DNA of 28,457 nucleotides from DASSBG01 sp035703755 (GTDB taxonomy: Bacteria > Pseudomonadota > Gammaproteobacteria > Xanthomonadales > Rhodanobacteraceae). Shown one piece after another: positions 1 through 7,126 of this stretch (the first letter of the stretch is position 1; each line of letters opens with the position of its first letter). A program made the position numbers and the translations under genes. Below the pieces are notes generated by a model that searched no databases, was not told the origin of the DNA, and saw nothing but the letters and a program-made list of their open reading frames with translations. The stretch is from positions 1 through 28,457 of the forward strand of contig DASSXP010000060.1 of the NCBI GenBank assembly GCA_035703755.1. The letters run 5' to 3'.

Positions 1-932
1 TGGCGCAAGTCCAGCGTGACCAAGTCCATCGATACACGGCCAACAATGCGTGCCGCCTGACCGTTGATCCGCACCGGCGTGCCGGCGGCGGCGCTGCGCG
101 GGTAGCCGTCGCCGTAACCGATCGCAGCGACACCGAGGCGCATGTCTTCCGGCGCTTCCCAGGTCGCTGCGTAGCCGACCCGCTCTGCGCGCTTGAGGTC
201 ATTGATGGCGATCAGCCGAGTGGTCAACCGCATGGCAGGCCGAAAGCCCAGCTCGGCGCCGCTCTTGCCCTCGATGGCGGACAAACCGTACAACACGCCG
301 CCGGCGCGGACCCAATCACCACGCGCCGCCGGCCAGCCCAGCAGCGCGGCGGAATTGCTGAGGCTGCGCGGCCCCGGCAAGCCCGCGGCAGCACGCTGGA
401 AAGTATCGATCTGCCGCGCGGTCAGGCGGTTGTCGAACTCATCCGAAGCGGCAAAATGCGTCATCAGCACGATGTCGTCGGCCACCGCCGGCATGGCGCT
501 CAGTCGCGCATGGACCGCGGCTGCCTGGGCCGCCGGGAAACCCAATCGGTGCATGCCGGTATCCACTTTCATCCACACCCGGATCGGTGCGCCGGCAGTG
601 GCTTCAAGCCAGCCGAGTTGGCTGTGGTGATGGATCACCGCATCGAGGTCGAGCCGCCGCAATTCAGCCAGATCGGCCGCGCTGTCGGGGCCGGACAGCA
701 CCACGATGCGCTGGCGATGACCGGCCGCGCGCAGGCGCAGACCATCGGCGATGGCAGCCACACCAAAGGCATCGGCGTCAGCCAGCGCGCGCGCCACCCG
801 CTCCAGGCCGTGGCCGTAGCCATCGGCCTTGACCACCGCCATCACCTTCGCCGGCGCGGCCAGCGCGCGCACCCGCGCCAGATTCGCCCGCAAGGCACCC
901 AGATGGATGGTGGCGGTGGCAAGACGGCTCAT
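1..932 (-). CDS. alr: Alanine racemase, C-terminus cut by window edge
   Basis: PLP enzyme that interconverts L- and D-alanine in the cytoplasm, supplying D-alanine for peptidoglycan. About 310 residues are visible; the last 45 or so lie beyond position 1. The N-terminal barrel has the PLP-lysine motif VKADGYGHG with Lys35 (codon at 828-830). The second catalytic base is Tyr254 in RVGYAATW, and the visible end reads GRVSMDLVTLDLR, the conserved strand of the C-terminal domain. The ATG at 930-932 places Lys35 where the family has it. It lies 145 bp downstream of dnaB on the same strand; dnaB-alr adjacency is also known in E. coli, so cotranscription is likely. The family call is secure; alr versus a catabolic dadX paralogue is inferred from this neighbourhood. 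Confidence 0.95.
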   Translation of the reverse strand, partial: MSRLATATIHLGALRANLARVRALAAPAKVMAVVKADGYGHGLERVARALADADAFGVAAIADGLRLRAAGHRQRIVVLSGPDSAADLAELRRLDLDAVIHHHSQLGWLEATAGAPIRVWMKVDTGMHRLGFPAAQAAAVHARLSAMPAVADDIVLMTHFAASDEFDNRLTARQIDTFQRAAAGLPGPRSLSNSAALLGWPAARGDWVRAGGVLYGLSAIEGKSGAELGFRPAMRLTTRLIAINDLKRAERVGYAATWEAPEDMRLGVAAIGYGDGYPRSAAAGTPVRINGQAARIVGRVSMDLVTLDLR

Positions 933-1077
933 TGCCGCGCGGAGGGCCGGGATTGGTAATTGGCGACTGGAATCAGCGAACTGCACACGCGCCCTTCCCC
1001 GCATGCGCCATCGGCACCGTTGCTGCGCAGGGCACGCCTTGTTTCACCGCGCCCCGAATCTCGAACCCCGGTTCCAC

Positions 1078-2469
1078 TCATTCAAATGCTCCCGCGTAGC
1101 TCTCCGGCGCCCAGTTCTCGAAACGCGTGAACTCGCCGCGAAAAGCCAGCCGCACGGTGCCGGTGGGGCCATTGCGCTGCTTGCCGATGATGACTTCGGC
1201 GGTGCCCTTGTCGGCCGATTCCTTGTTGTAGTACTCGTCGCGGTAGATGAACATGATGACGTCGGCGTCTTGCTCGATGGCGCCCGATTCGCGCAAGTCG
1301 CTCATCATCGGCCGCTTGTCGGTGCGCTGTTCCAGCGAGCGGTTCAACTGCGACAGGGCGATCACCGGCACTTCCAGTTCCTTTGCCAGCGCTTTCAGAC
1401 CGCGCGAGATTTCGGAGATTTCCGTCGCGCGGTTTTCGCGGCTGCCCGGCACCTGCATCAACTGCAGATAGTCGATCACGATCAGGCCGAGGCCGCCGTG
1501 CTCCCGGTGCAGACGGCGTGCGCGCGAACGCAGCTCCACCGGCGACAGCGCCGGCGTGTCGTCGATGAACAGTTTGGACCCGCTCAGCAGGGTCACCGCC
1601 TGGGTGACCCGCGGCCAGTCCGGCTCGGCCAGATCGCCGGTACGCAACTGCTGCTGGTTGATCCGCCCCAGCGACGACACCAGACGGAACGACAGCTGCG
1701 GCGCCGACATTTCCATCGAGAAAATCGCCACCACCTTCTTGGCCTTGATCGCGGCGGCTTCGGCGATGTTGACGGCGAGCGCGGTCTTGCCCATCGACGG
1801 CCGGCCAGCCAGGATGATGAGGTCCGAGGGTTGCAAGCCCGCGGTCTTGTCGTCGAGGTCGGAGAAGCCGGTGGCCAGACCGGTGATCTGACCCTTGTTC
1901 TCGAAGCGCTCGTAGAGGATGCGCATCGCCTCGCTGGTGGCCTTGCGCATGTCGACAAAGCCCTTGCGGCCACGCGCGCCGGCTTCGGCGATCTGGAACA
2001 CGCGCTGTTCGGCGTCTTCGAGAATCTCCTGGGTGCTGCGCCCTTCGGTGCGGTAGCCGTTGCCGATGATCTCGGTGCCGGCGTCGATCAATTGGCGCAA
2101 CACCGAGCGGTCGCGCACGATCTCTGCGTACGCCGCGATGTTGGCCGCACTGGGTGTGGCGTTCGCCATTTCCACCAGCGTGGCAAGGCCGCCGATGTCC
2201 TGGGCGACGCCGTTGGTCTGGAACCACTCGCCCAGCGTCACCGCGTCGCAGGGCTGATTCTTCGCCGAGAGTTCCGCGATGGCGCGGAAGATCAGGCGGT
2301 TGTCATGGCGGTAGAAATCTTCCTCCGTGACCCGGTCGGAAACCTTGTCCCAGGCTTCCGGTGTCAGCATCAGGCCGCCGAGGACCGCGTGTTCGGCCTC
2401 CAGCGAGTGCGGCGGAACCCGCAGCTGATCGACATTGTCGGGGCGGTCGGTATGGGCGAGCGCTGGCAC
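1078..2469 (-). CDS. dnaB: Replicative DNA helicase DnaB
   Basis: Hexameric 5'-3' helicase that unwinds DNA at the replication fork and recruits primase. It has 463 residues, the usual DnaB length. The N-terminal domain (about 15-120, starting PPHSLEAEHAVLGG) is followed by a linker and a RecA-like C-terminal domain. Walker A is GRPSMGKT (222-229), Walker B is LIVIDYLQLM (329-338), then ALSQLNRSLEQR (371-382) and DLRESGAIEQDAD (391-403). No intein is present. The start is GTG at 2467-2469, with GGAGGA about 10 bases upstream; no better ATG precedes the conserved N-terminus. It follows rplI but is separated from it by a strong terminator, so it probably has its own promoter within 2470-2660, although I could not identify convincing -35/-10 boxes. 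Confidence 0.97.
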   Translation of the reverse strand: MPALAHTDRPDNVDQLRVPPHSLEAEHAVLGGLMLTPEAWDKVSDRVTEEDFYRHDNRLIFRAIAELSAKNQPCDAVTLGEWFQTNGVAQDIGGLATLVEMANATPSAANIAAYAEIVRDRSVLRQLIDAGTEIIGNGYRTEGRSTQEILEDAEQRVFQIAEAGARGRKGFVDMRKATSEAMRILYERFENKGQITGLATGFSDLDDKTAGLQPSDLIILAGRPSMGKTALAVNIAEAAAIKAKKVVAIFSMEMSAPQLSFRLVSSLGRINQQQLRTGDLAEPDWPRVTQAVTLLSGSKLFIDDTPALSPVELRSRARRLHREHGGLGLIVIDYLQLMQVPGSRENRATEISEISRGLKALAKELEVPVIALSQLNRSLEQRTDKRPMMSDLRESGAIEQDADVIMFIYRDEYYNKESADKGTAEVIIGKQRNGPTGTVRLAFRGEFTRFENWAPESYAGAFE

Positions 2470-2615
2470 CTTGGGGGATCCTCCGAATGCAGAAAATTGT
2501 CAGAAACCCGGGCGAAGGGAGCGAGCCGGCCTTGCAGGGAAGGCCGCGCATCATTGATAGCCGGACGGTATCGCAAATCTTGCGACGCCCGCGCCCGGGT
2601 GTCGATAGGATTTCC

Positions 2616-2635
2616 TGTGGACAACTTGTGGGAAG
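2616..2635. promoter_or_regulatory. DnaA-box-like pair upstream of dnaB
   Basis: TGTGGACAA (2616-2624) differs from the reverse-complement DnaA box TGTGGATAA at one base. A weaker TGTGGGAAG (2627-2635, three mismatches) starts 11 bases later, one helical turn away, in the same orientation. The pair lies about 150 bp upstream of the dnaB start. It could make dnaB expression respond to DnaA, but it could also be chance. Confidence 0.3.
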
Positions 2636-2660
2636 GCTGTGCCACGGCGTGTACAAGCCA

Positions 2661-2698
2661 AAACGACAACGGGCGCCCTGCGGCGCCCGTTGTCGTTT
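2661..2698 (-). terminator. Intrinsic terminator after rplI
   Basis: A perfect 17-bp inverted repeat (2661-2677 with 2682-2698) with a 4-base loop. The minus-strand transcript ends the stem with UUUU. It lies 15 bp past the rplI stop codon and closes the rpsF-rpsR-rplI operon. The plus strand lacks a comparable T-tract. Confidence 0.85.
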
Positions 2699-2713
2699 CC
2701 GGTTGACGCGAAG

Positions 2714-3169
2714 TCAGCCCTGATGGGCGCCGACCACCACCACCTTGACGGCGGTATGCACATCGGCGTGCAGCGCCAACTGCACTTCGTACTCACCCAC
2801 CGCACGCAGCGGGCCGTCGGCCAGGATCACTTCGCTCTTGTTGAGCTTCAAACCCTGGGCACTGAAGGCCTCGGCGATGTCGCGCGGGCCGACCGAACCG
2901 AACAGCTTGCCTTCGGCACTGGCGTTGGCGCTGATCGTCACCGACGCCTCAGCGAACTCGGCCAGGCGCTGGTTGGCGCCGGCAAGGTTCTGGCTGGCAC
3001 GGGCTTCGTATTCGGCGCGGCGCGCCTCGAACTCGGCCAGGTTGGCCGGGGTGGCGCGGGTCGCCTTGCCCTGCGGGACGAGGTAGTTGCGGCCGTAGCC
3101 CGGCTTGACCTTGACCTTGTCACCCAGGTGGCCGAGGCCACGCACGTTTTCAAGCAGAATCAGATCCAT
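2714..3169 (-). CDS. rplI: 50S ribosomal protein L9
   Basis: Large-subunit protein that binds 23S rRNA with its N-terminal domain and reaches across the ribosome on a long helix. It has 151 residues, close to the usual 149. The N-terminal signature MDLILLENVRGLGHLGDKV and VKPGYGRNYLVPQGKA (about 21-36) is intact. The connecting helix covers about 40-75, and the C-terminal domain contains GKLFGSVGPRDIAEA. The ATG at 3167-3169 has AAGG about 10 bases upstream. It is last in the rpsF-rpsR-rplI order; the 97-bp gap from rpsR holds two short hairpins. Confidence 0.98.
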   Translation of the reverse strand: MDLILLENVRGLGHLGDKVKVKPGYGRNYLVPQGKATRATPANLAEFEARRAEYEARASQNLAGANQRLAEFAEASVTISANASAEGKLFGSVGPRDIAEAFSAQGLKLNKSEVILADGPLRAVGEYEVQLALHADVHTAVKVVVVGAHQG

Positions 3170-3216
3170 CGTGGTTTACCTTGCATTCGTTAGCGCCGGC
3201 AGGCCGACGCAGCTTG

Positions 3217-3249
3217 CGTTGTCCGAATGACGCCCGCTCGACGCGGGCG
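3217..3249 (-). other. Two hairpins in the rpsR-rplI intercistronic gap
   Basis: One stem pairs ACGCA (3217-3221) with TGCGT (3225-3229). A stronger one pairs CGCCCGC (3231-3237) with GCGGGCG (3243-3249) around a 5-base loop. No U-tract follows on the minus strand, so these look like mRNA structure that may affect processing, stability or rplI translation, not a terminator. Confidence 0.4.
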
Positions 3250-3266
3250 CGTACGGGGTCATTGCC

Positions 3267-3497
3267 TCAAGCGAAATGGTTGTCGCTGTACGGCATCAGG
3301 GCGAGGAAGCGCGCGCGCTTGACCGCGGTCGCCAGCTGGCGCTGGTAACGCGCCTTGGTGCCGGTGATACGGCTCGGCACGATCTTGCCGGTTTCGGTAA
3401 CGTACTGCTTCAGGGTGTTGAGATCCTTGTAGTCGATCTCGGTCACGCCCTCGGCGGTGAAACGGCAATACTTCCTGCGGCGGAAAAATTTGGACAT
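3267..3497 (-). CDS. rpsR: 30S ribosomal protein S18
   Basis: Small-subunit protein that pairs with S6 on the platform of the 30S subunit. It has 76 residues and is full length. Its recognisable parts are the basic start MSKFFRRRKYCRF, the core DYKDLNTLKQYVTETGKIVPSRITG (about 22-46), and the basic helix RYQRQLATAVKRARFLALMPY (about 50-70). GGGAGC lies just upstream of the ATG at 3495-3497. It starts 15 bp after rpsF, in the standard order. Confidence 0.98.
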   Translation of the reverse strand: MSKFFRRRKYCRFTAEGVTEIDYKDLNTLKQYVTETGKIVPSRITGTKARYQRQLATAVKRARFLALMPYSDNHFA

Positions 3498-3512
3498 GGT
3501 GAGCTCCCGTGA

Positions 3513-3944
3513 TCAGTCGTCGTTGTCGTCGGTGGCATCGTCGCCGCTGTTGTCAGCGCGCTCGTTGCCGTTGCCGTTGCCGTTGTCGTCATCGCGACGA
3601 CGCGGCGGACGGGCATCTTCCTTTTCCTTGGCCTTGACGATGGCCGACACTTCGGTGTCCGGGCCGTCACGCTTGATCACCAAGTGGCGCAGCACGGCAT
3701 CGTTGAAACGGAAACCGGACACCAGCTCGTCGACGACGGACTGGTTGCATTCGATGTTCATCAGCACGTAATGGGCCTTGGCCAGGTGCTGGATGGGGTA
3801 GGCGAGCTGGCGACGGCCCCAGTCTTCGAGGCGGTGGACGCTGCCGTTATCGGCCGCGATCAAGGCCTTGTAGCGCTCGATCATGGCAGGCACTTGCTCG
3901 CTCTGGTCCGGGTGGACCAGAAACACGATTTCGTAATGACGCAT
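3513..3944 (-). CDS. rpsF: 30S ribosomal protein S6 with a long acidic tail
   Basis: S6 forms a heterodimer with S18 in the small subunit. It has 143 residues. The ferredoxin-like core is clear: MRHYEIVFLVHPDQSEQVP at the start, EDWGRRQLAYPIQHLAKAHYVLMN (about 40-63) and VLRHLVIKRD near 84-93. After residue 100 comes an unstructured tail with a basic patch (RPPRRRD), an Asn-Gly repeat and an Asp-rich end (DDATDDNDD). E. coli S6 receives a glutamate tail from RimK after translation; here acidity is encoded directly, by aspartate. AAGGAG precedes the ATG at 3942-3944. First gene of the operon, behind a predicted promoter and structured leader. Confidence 0.97.
   Translation of the reverse strand: MRHYEIVFLVHPDQSEQVPAMIERYKALIAADNGSVHRLEDWGRRQLAYPIQHLAKAHYVLMNIECNQSVVDELVSGFRFNDAVLRHLVIKRDGPDTEVSAIVKAKEKEDARPPRRRDDDNGNGNGNERADNSGDDATDDNDD
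3564..3587. repeat. Hexanucleotide repeat within rpsF
   Basis: Three perfect copies of GTTGCC (3564-3569, 3570-3575, 3576-3581) and one imperfect copy (GTTGTC, 3582-3587) encode the Asn-Gly repeat in the S6 tail. Units of 6 bp keep the reading frame, so slippage would change tail length without a frameshift. Confidence 0.75.
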
Positions 3945-3962
3945 GGTGTCTCCTTGTGGATG

Positions 3963-4015
3963 TCACCCTTGGGCACGGCGCCCAAGGCATGGCAGCCTCC
4001 CGCCGGAGGCGGTGA
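3963..4015 (-). promoter_or_regulatory. Structured rpsF leader, candidate S6:S18 autoregulatory element
   Basis: Between the predicted promoter and the rpsF Shine-Dalgarno lie two hairpins enclosed by an outer stem. The outer stem pairs TCACC (3963-3967) with GGTGA (4011-4015). The inner hairpins are 3967-3987 (8-bp stem, 5-base loop) and 3995-4010 (6-bp stem, 4-base loop). On the mRNA strand the first loop reads GCCGU and so contains CCG, the trinucleotide reported in S6:S18-binding rpsF leaders. That the operon is controlled by the S6:S18 complex is inferred from position and this loop, not shown. Confidence 0.45.
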
Positions 4016-4059
4016 GGCAAGGTTCCGTTTTCCGCAAAAGCACGGAAGACAGAAGCGGA

Positions 4060-4089
4060 ATTGTAGGACGAACAGATGCTTGCATGCAA
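4060..4089 (-). promoter_or_regulatory. Predicted sigma-70 promoter of the rpsF operon
   Basis: On the minus strand, a -35 TTGCAT (4084-4089), an 18-bp spacer and a -10 TACAAT (4060-4065). Transcription would start near 4053, giving a leader of about 108 bases with room for the structure at 3963-4015. Confidence 0.6.
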
Positions 4090-4126
4090 GCTGCTGAAAC
4101 TCGTCAGGTACCCACCAACGCAGCGG

Positions 4127-5158
4127 TCACGGATCGAAACCGTCACTGAAGACGGGGTCGATAACCACGGCGTTCACGTTCTCCCACAGCGCGCGGATAT
4201 TTGCCTTGGCAAGATCCTGGCTCAAGGTCAGAAACACCGCCGCCACGCCGGTCTGGTTGTTGATCCACGGCGAGGTGCCGAATGCACCGGTGCTGGAAAC
4301 CTGCACGGCCCGCCCTTGCGCGTCGACCACATCGCGCCATTCACCGTAGCCGTAGCCCGCGGTGAACGGGTCCACCGGGCCGATGATCGGCGCGCCATGG
4401 GTCTGATCCTGCTGCATGGCGGCAACCCCCGCGGCGGACAGGAAGGCCGCACCATTCCACTGCCCCTGCTGCACGACCATCTGCACCACCTTGGCATAGT
4501 CGGCCATGGTGGAGGCGACGCCACCGGCGATACGCGGATTGACGCCATCGCCACTGAAACGGGTGTCGGCCATGCCGAGCGGGCTGGTGAGCTCATTCTG
4601 GAACAGTGCGGCCCAATCCTGGCCGGTGGCGACTTCCGCCATGCGTCCCCCGATCTGCATGCCATTGCCCGTGTAGGCAAACGCCGTTCCCGGCGGATAG
4701 GCCAGCGGTGTCGCCAGAATCTGCTCCGCGCAGCTCGCCAAGGTGTAATTCTGATAATCGCCAAGACAGGGATCGTCGGTTTTCGTCAACCCCGACGTGT
4801 GGCTGAACAACTGTCCCAAGGTGATGGCCTGCTTGTCCACCGGCGCACCGGGGATGTACTGACCGACCGTGTCCGTCCAGTGCATCTGGCCTTGCTCGAC
4901 CAGTCGCTCGATCGTCAAGGCCGACAGCCATTTGCTGGCCGACGCAACGGGAACGCGCGTGGCGGGCGTGAAGGTGCCGAAATAGCCTTGATAAATGACC
5001 GCGCCGTTGCGCAGCACGATCAACGATGCCCCGTACATGTCCGGCGTGGCCTGCACCATGCCGCTGATCTGCTGTGCAACCGGCGTGAAGTCGTAGACCA
5101 CCGCCGCGTTGCAGGGCAAGGTGACAAAGAATCCCAATACCAACGGCAATCTGCGCAT
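4127..5158 (-). CDS. Secreted beta-lactamase-related serine hydrolase
   Basis: Member of the class C beta-lactamase/PBP/esterase fold; substrate unknown (peptide, ester or D-amino-acid compound). It has 343 residues. A signal peptide (1-18, MRRLPLVLGFFVTLPCNA) predicts export. The nucleophile motif SxxK is S73-A-S-K76. HTSGL (120-124) and Y162-T-G follow, the latter where many relatives have YxN. The usual C-terminal HxG/KTG region appears as STGAFG (289-294). The last residues, PVFSDGFDP, form a short tail unlike the core fold. The ATG at 5156-5158 is chosen because it begins the signal peptide and has GGGA upstream; a longer reading starting at 5299 would overlap the gene before it. It stands alone between the Fe-S carrier gene and the rpsF operon. 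Confidence 0.85.
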   Translation of the reverse strand: MRRLPLVLGFFVTLPCNAAVVYDFTPVAQQISGMVQATPDMYGASLIVLRNGAVIYQGYFGTFTPATRVPVASASKWLSALTIERLVEQGQMHWTDTVGQYIPGAPVDKQAITLGQLFSHTSGLTKTDDPCLGDYQNYTLASCAEQILATPLAYPPGTAFAYTGNGMQIGGRMAEVATGQDWAALFQNELTSPLGMADTRFSGDGVNPRIAGGVASTMADYAKVVQMVVQQGQWNGAAFLSAAGVAAMQQDQTHGAPIIGPVDPFTAGYGYGEWRDVVDAQGRAVQVSSTGAFGTSPWINNQTGVAAVFLTLSQDLAKANIRALWENVNAVVIDPVFSDGFDP

Positions 5159-5265
5159 GGACGTTTCCCGCTCGGAAGCTGTCCATTGAACGCGCCAGCA
5201 CACGCGCCGTTGACCCGTACCGGCACGGGCAACTTGCTGCAACCCACAAGCACCTCGGCCCCGCC

Positions 5266-5589
5266 TCAGCCGACGGTAAAACTCTCGCCGCAACCGCATT
5301 CGCCGGTGGCGTTGGGATTGTGGAACACGAAAGCGGCGTTGAGCCCCTGCCGCTGGAAATCGATCACGGTGCCATCGACCAGTGACAGGCTTTTTTCGTC
5401 AACGATCAGCGGCACGCCATCCACCTCCACGCTGCGGTCACCTTCGCCGTGCGTGGCGGCCAGCTCCACCACATAGCCGAAACCCGAACAGCCGGTGCGC
5501 TTGACGCCGAAACGGACGCCGGCCGCTTCCGGGTGGGCGTCGAGGAAATCCAGCATGCGCTGGCGGGCGGCGGCGGTGATCTGGATCAT
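5266..5589 (-). CDS. A-type iron-sulfur cluster carrier (IscA/ErpA family)
   Basis: Cytoplasmic scaffold/carrier that passes Fe-S clusters to apoproteins. It has 107 residues, as in IscA. The three cluster ligands are present: Cys34 in RTGCSGFGYV, and Cys98 and Cys100 in ECGCGESF near the C-terminus. The sequence NPNATGECGCGESFTV is closer to the IscA style than to ErpA, but there is no isc or suf operon beside it, so I leave the symbol blank. It diverges from asnS across a 136-bp gap that should hold both promoters. No strong Shine-Dalgarno precedes the ATG at 5587-5589, but the family N-terminus begins there. Confidence 0.93.
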   Translation of the reverse strand: MIQITAAARQRMLDFLDAHPEAAGVRFGVKRTGCSGFGYVVELAATHGEGDRSVEVDGVPLIVDEKSLSLVDGTVIDFQRQGLNAAFVFHNPNATGECGCGESFTVG

Positions 5590-5725
5590 TGGGGCACAGA
5601 TGGAGGATTGGGATTGGTCAAAGCATACAATGTCGCGCCTGAGCGGTGCCCTACTCCACGCCCGGCATGGACGCTATGATGGCCGTTTTCCCGGCCCGTT
5701 CGGGCCCGAAGCGGAGTCTTGATCG

Positions 5726-7123
5726 ATGGCGGTGCTGAGTGTGAAGCAGGCGTTGGCTGGCGTTGCGGCCGGCAGCGCGGTGACGGTACAGGGCTGGGTG
5801 CGGACCCGGCGCGATTCCAAGGCCGGCTTGTCGTTTGTCAATTTGAGCGACGGCTCCTGCTTTGATCCGATCCAGGTGGTGGCGCCAGCCTCGCTGGCCA
5901 ACTACGAGAGCGAAGTGAAACACCTGACCGCCGGCGCCGGCGTGATTGCCACCGGCACATTGGTGCCCTCGCAAGGCAAGGGTCAAGGCTACGAGATTCA
6001 GGCCACCACGGTCGAAGTGACCGGCTTCGTGGACGACCCGGAAACCTACCCGATCCAGCCCAAGCAGCACTCGATGGAGTTCCTGCGCGAGGTGGCCCAC
6101 CTGCGCCCGCGCACCAACCTGTTCGGCGCGGTGACCCGCGTGCGCCACACCATGATGATGGCGATCCACCGCCACCTCACCGAGCAGGGCTTTTTCTGGG
6201 TCAATACACCGATCATCACCACCTCCGACGCCGAGGGCGCCGGCGACATGTTCCGGCTCTCCACGCTGGATCTCGCCAACCTGCCGCGCAGCGACGACGG
6301 CAAGATCGACTTCCGCAAGGATTTCTTCGGCCGCGAAGCCTTCCTCACCGTGTCGGGCCAGCTCAACGTCGAGGCCTACTGCCTCGCCATGAGCCGTGTC
6401 TACACCTTCGGGCCGACCTTCCGTGCCGAAAACTCCAACACGCCGCGCCACCTGGCCGAGTTCTGGATGATCGAGCCGGAAATCGCCTTCGCCGACCTCA
6501 CCGCCGACGCCGACTGCGCCGAGGGTTTCCTCAAGGCCATCTTCAAGGCGGTGCTGGACGAGCGCAGCGACGACATGGCCTTCTTCGCCGAGCGTGTGGA
6601 ACCCACCGCCATCACCCGACTGGAGAACTTCATCGCGCAGCCGTTCGCGCGCATCGACTACACCGAGGCAGTGGAGATCCTGCAAAAGTCCGGGCAGAAC
6701 TTCGAATACCCGGTGGCCTGGGGCATCGACCTGCAAACCGAACACGAGCGCTATCTGGCCGAAAAACACGTCGGCCGCCCGGTGGTGGTGATGAATTATC
6801 CCGAGGCGATCAAGGCCTTCTACATGCGCCTCAACGATGACGAAAAGACCGTGGCCGCGATGGACGTGCTGGCGCCGGGCATCGGCGAGATCATCGGCGG
6901 CGCGCAGCGCGAGGAACGCCTGGACTACCTCGACCGCCGCATGCTGAAGTTCGGTCTCGACCCCGCCACCTACGCCTGGTACCGCGACCTGCGCCGCTAC
7001 GGTACGGTGCCGCACGCCGGTTTCGGCCTCGGCTTCGAGCGTCTATTGGTCTACGTTTGCGGTCTGGCCAACATCCGCGACGCGATACCCTACCCGCGTG
7101 CCGCCGGCACGGCGGAGTTTTAA
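5726..7123 (+). CDS. asnS: Asparaginyl-tRNA synthetase
   Basis: Class IIb aminoacyl-tRNA synthetase that charges tRNA-Asn with asparagine. It has 465 residues, full length. The N-terminal OB-fold anticodon-binding domain is about 15-105 (VTVQGWVRTRRDSKAG). The catalytic core has motif 2 at 231-251 (TFRAENSNTPRHLAEFWMIEPE) and motif 3 at 432-439 (GFGLGFER). The AENSNTPRHLAEF wording and the large insert after FLKAIF fit AsnRS and not AspRS. The ATG has GGAG about 10 bases upstream. A possible -10 TATGAT (5675-5680) lies upstream, but without a good -35. Its stop codon is only 3 bp before the next gene, so the three plus-strand genes to 8226 probably share an mRNA. Confidence 0.97.
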   Translation: MAVLSVKQALAGVAAGSAVTVQGWVRTRRDSKAGLSFVNLSDGSCFDPIQVVAPASLANYESEVKHLTAGAGVIATGTLVPSQGKGQGYEIQATTVEVTGFVDDPETYPIQPKQHSMEFLREVAHLRPRTNLFGAVTRVRHTMMMAIHRHLTEQGFFWVNTPIITTSDAEGAGDMFRLSTLDLANLPRSDDGKIDFRKDFFGREAFLTVSGQLNVEAYCLAMSRVYTFGPTFRAENSNTPRHLAEFWMIEPEIAFADLTADADCAEGFLKAIFKAVLDERSDDMAFFAERVEPTAITRLENFIAQPFARIDYTEAVEILQKSGQNFEYPVAWGIDLQTEHERYLAEKHVGRPVVVMNYPEAIKAFYMRLNDDEKTVAAMDVLAPGIGEIIGGAQREERLDYLDRRMLKFGLDPATYAWYRDLRRYGTVPHAGFGLGFERLLVYVCGLANIRDAIPYPRAAGTAEF

Positions 7124-7126
7124 GCG

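Noticed and set aside
829..2706. A 625-codon plus-strand open frame opposite dnaB
   Set aside because: Very high GC leaves the antisense frame open. The translation is low-complexity, rich in Arg, His, Ala and Gly, and dnaB on the other strand is unmistakable.
5159..5299. Longer N-terminus for the serine hydrolase
   Set aside because: It would overlap the Fe-S carrier gene, and the internal ATG at 5158 begins a proper signal peptide with a ribosome site.
4076..5476. Long plus-strand open frame opposite the serine hydrolase
   Set aside because: Antisense shadow of a gene with a signal peptide and catalytic motifs; no family features of its own.
5590..5725. Definite promoters for asnS and the Fe-S carrier
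   Set aside because: -10-like TATGAT and TACAAT occur, but neither has a convincing -35 at the right distance.
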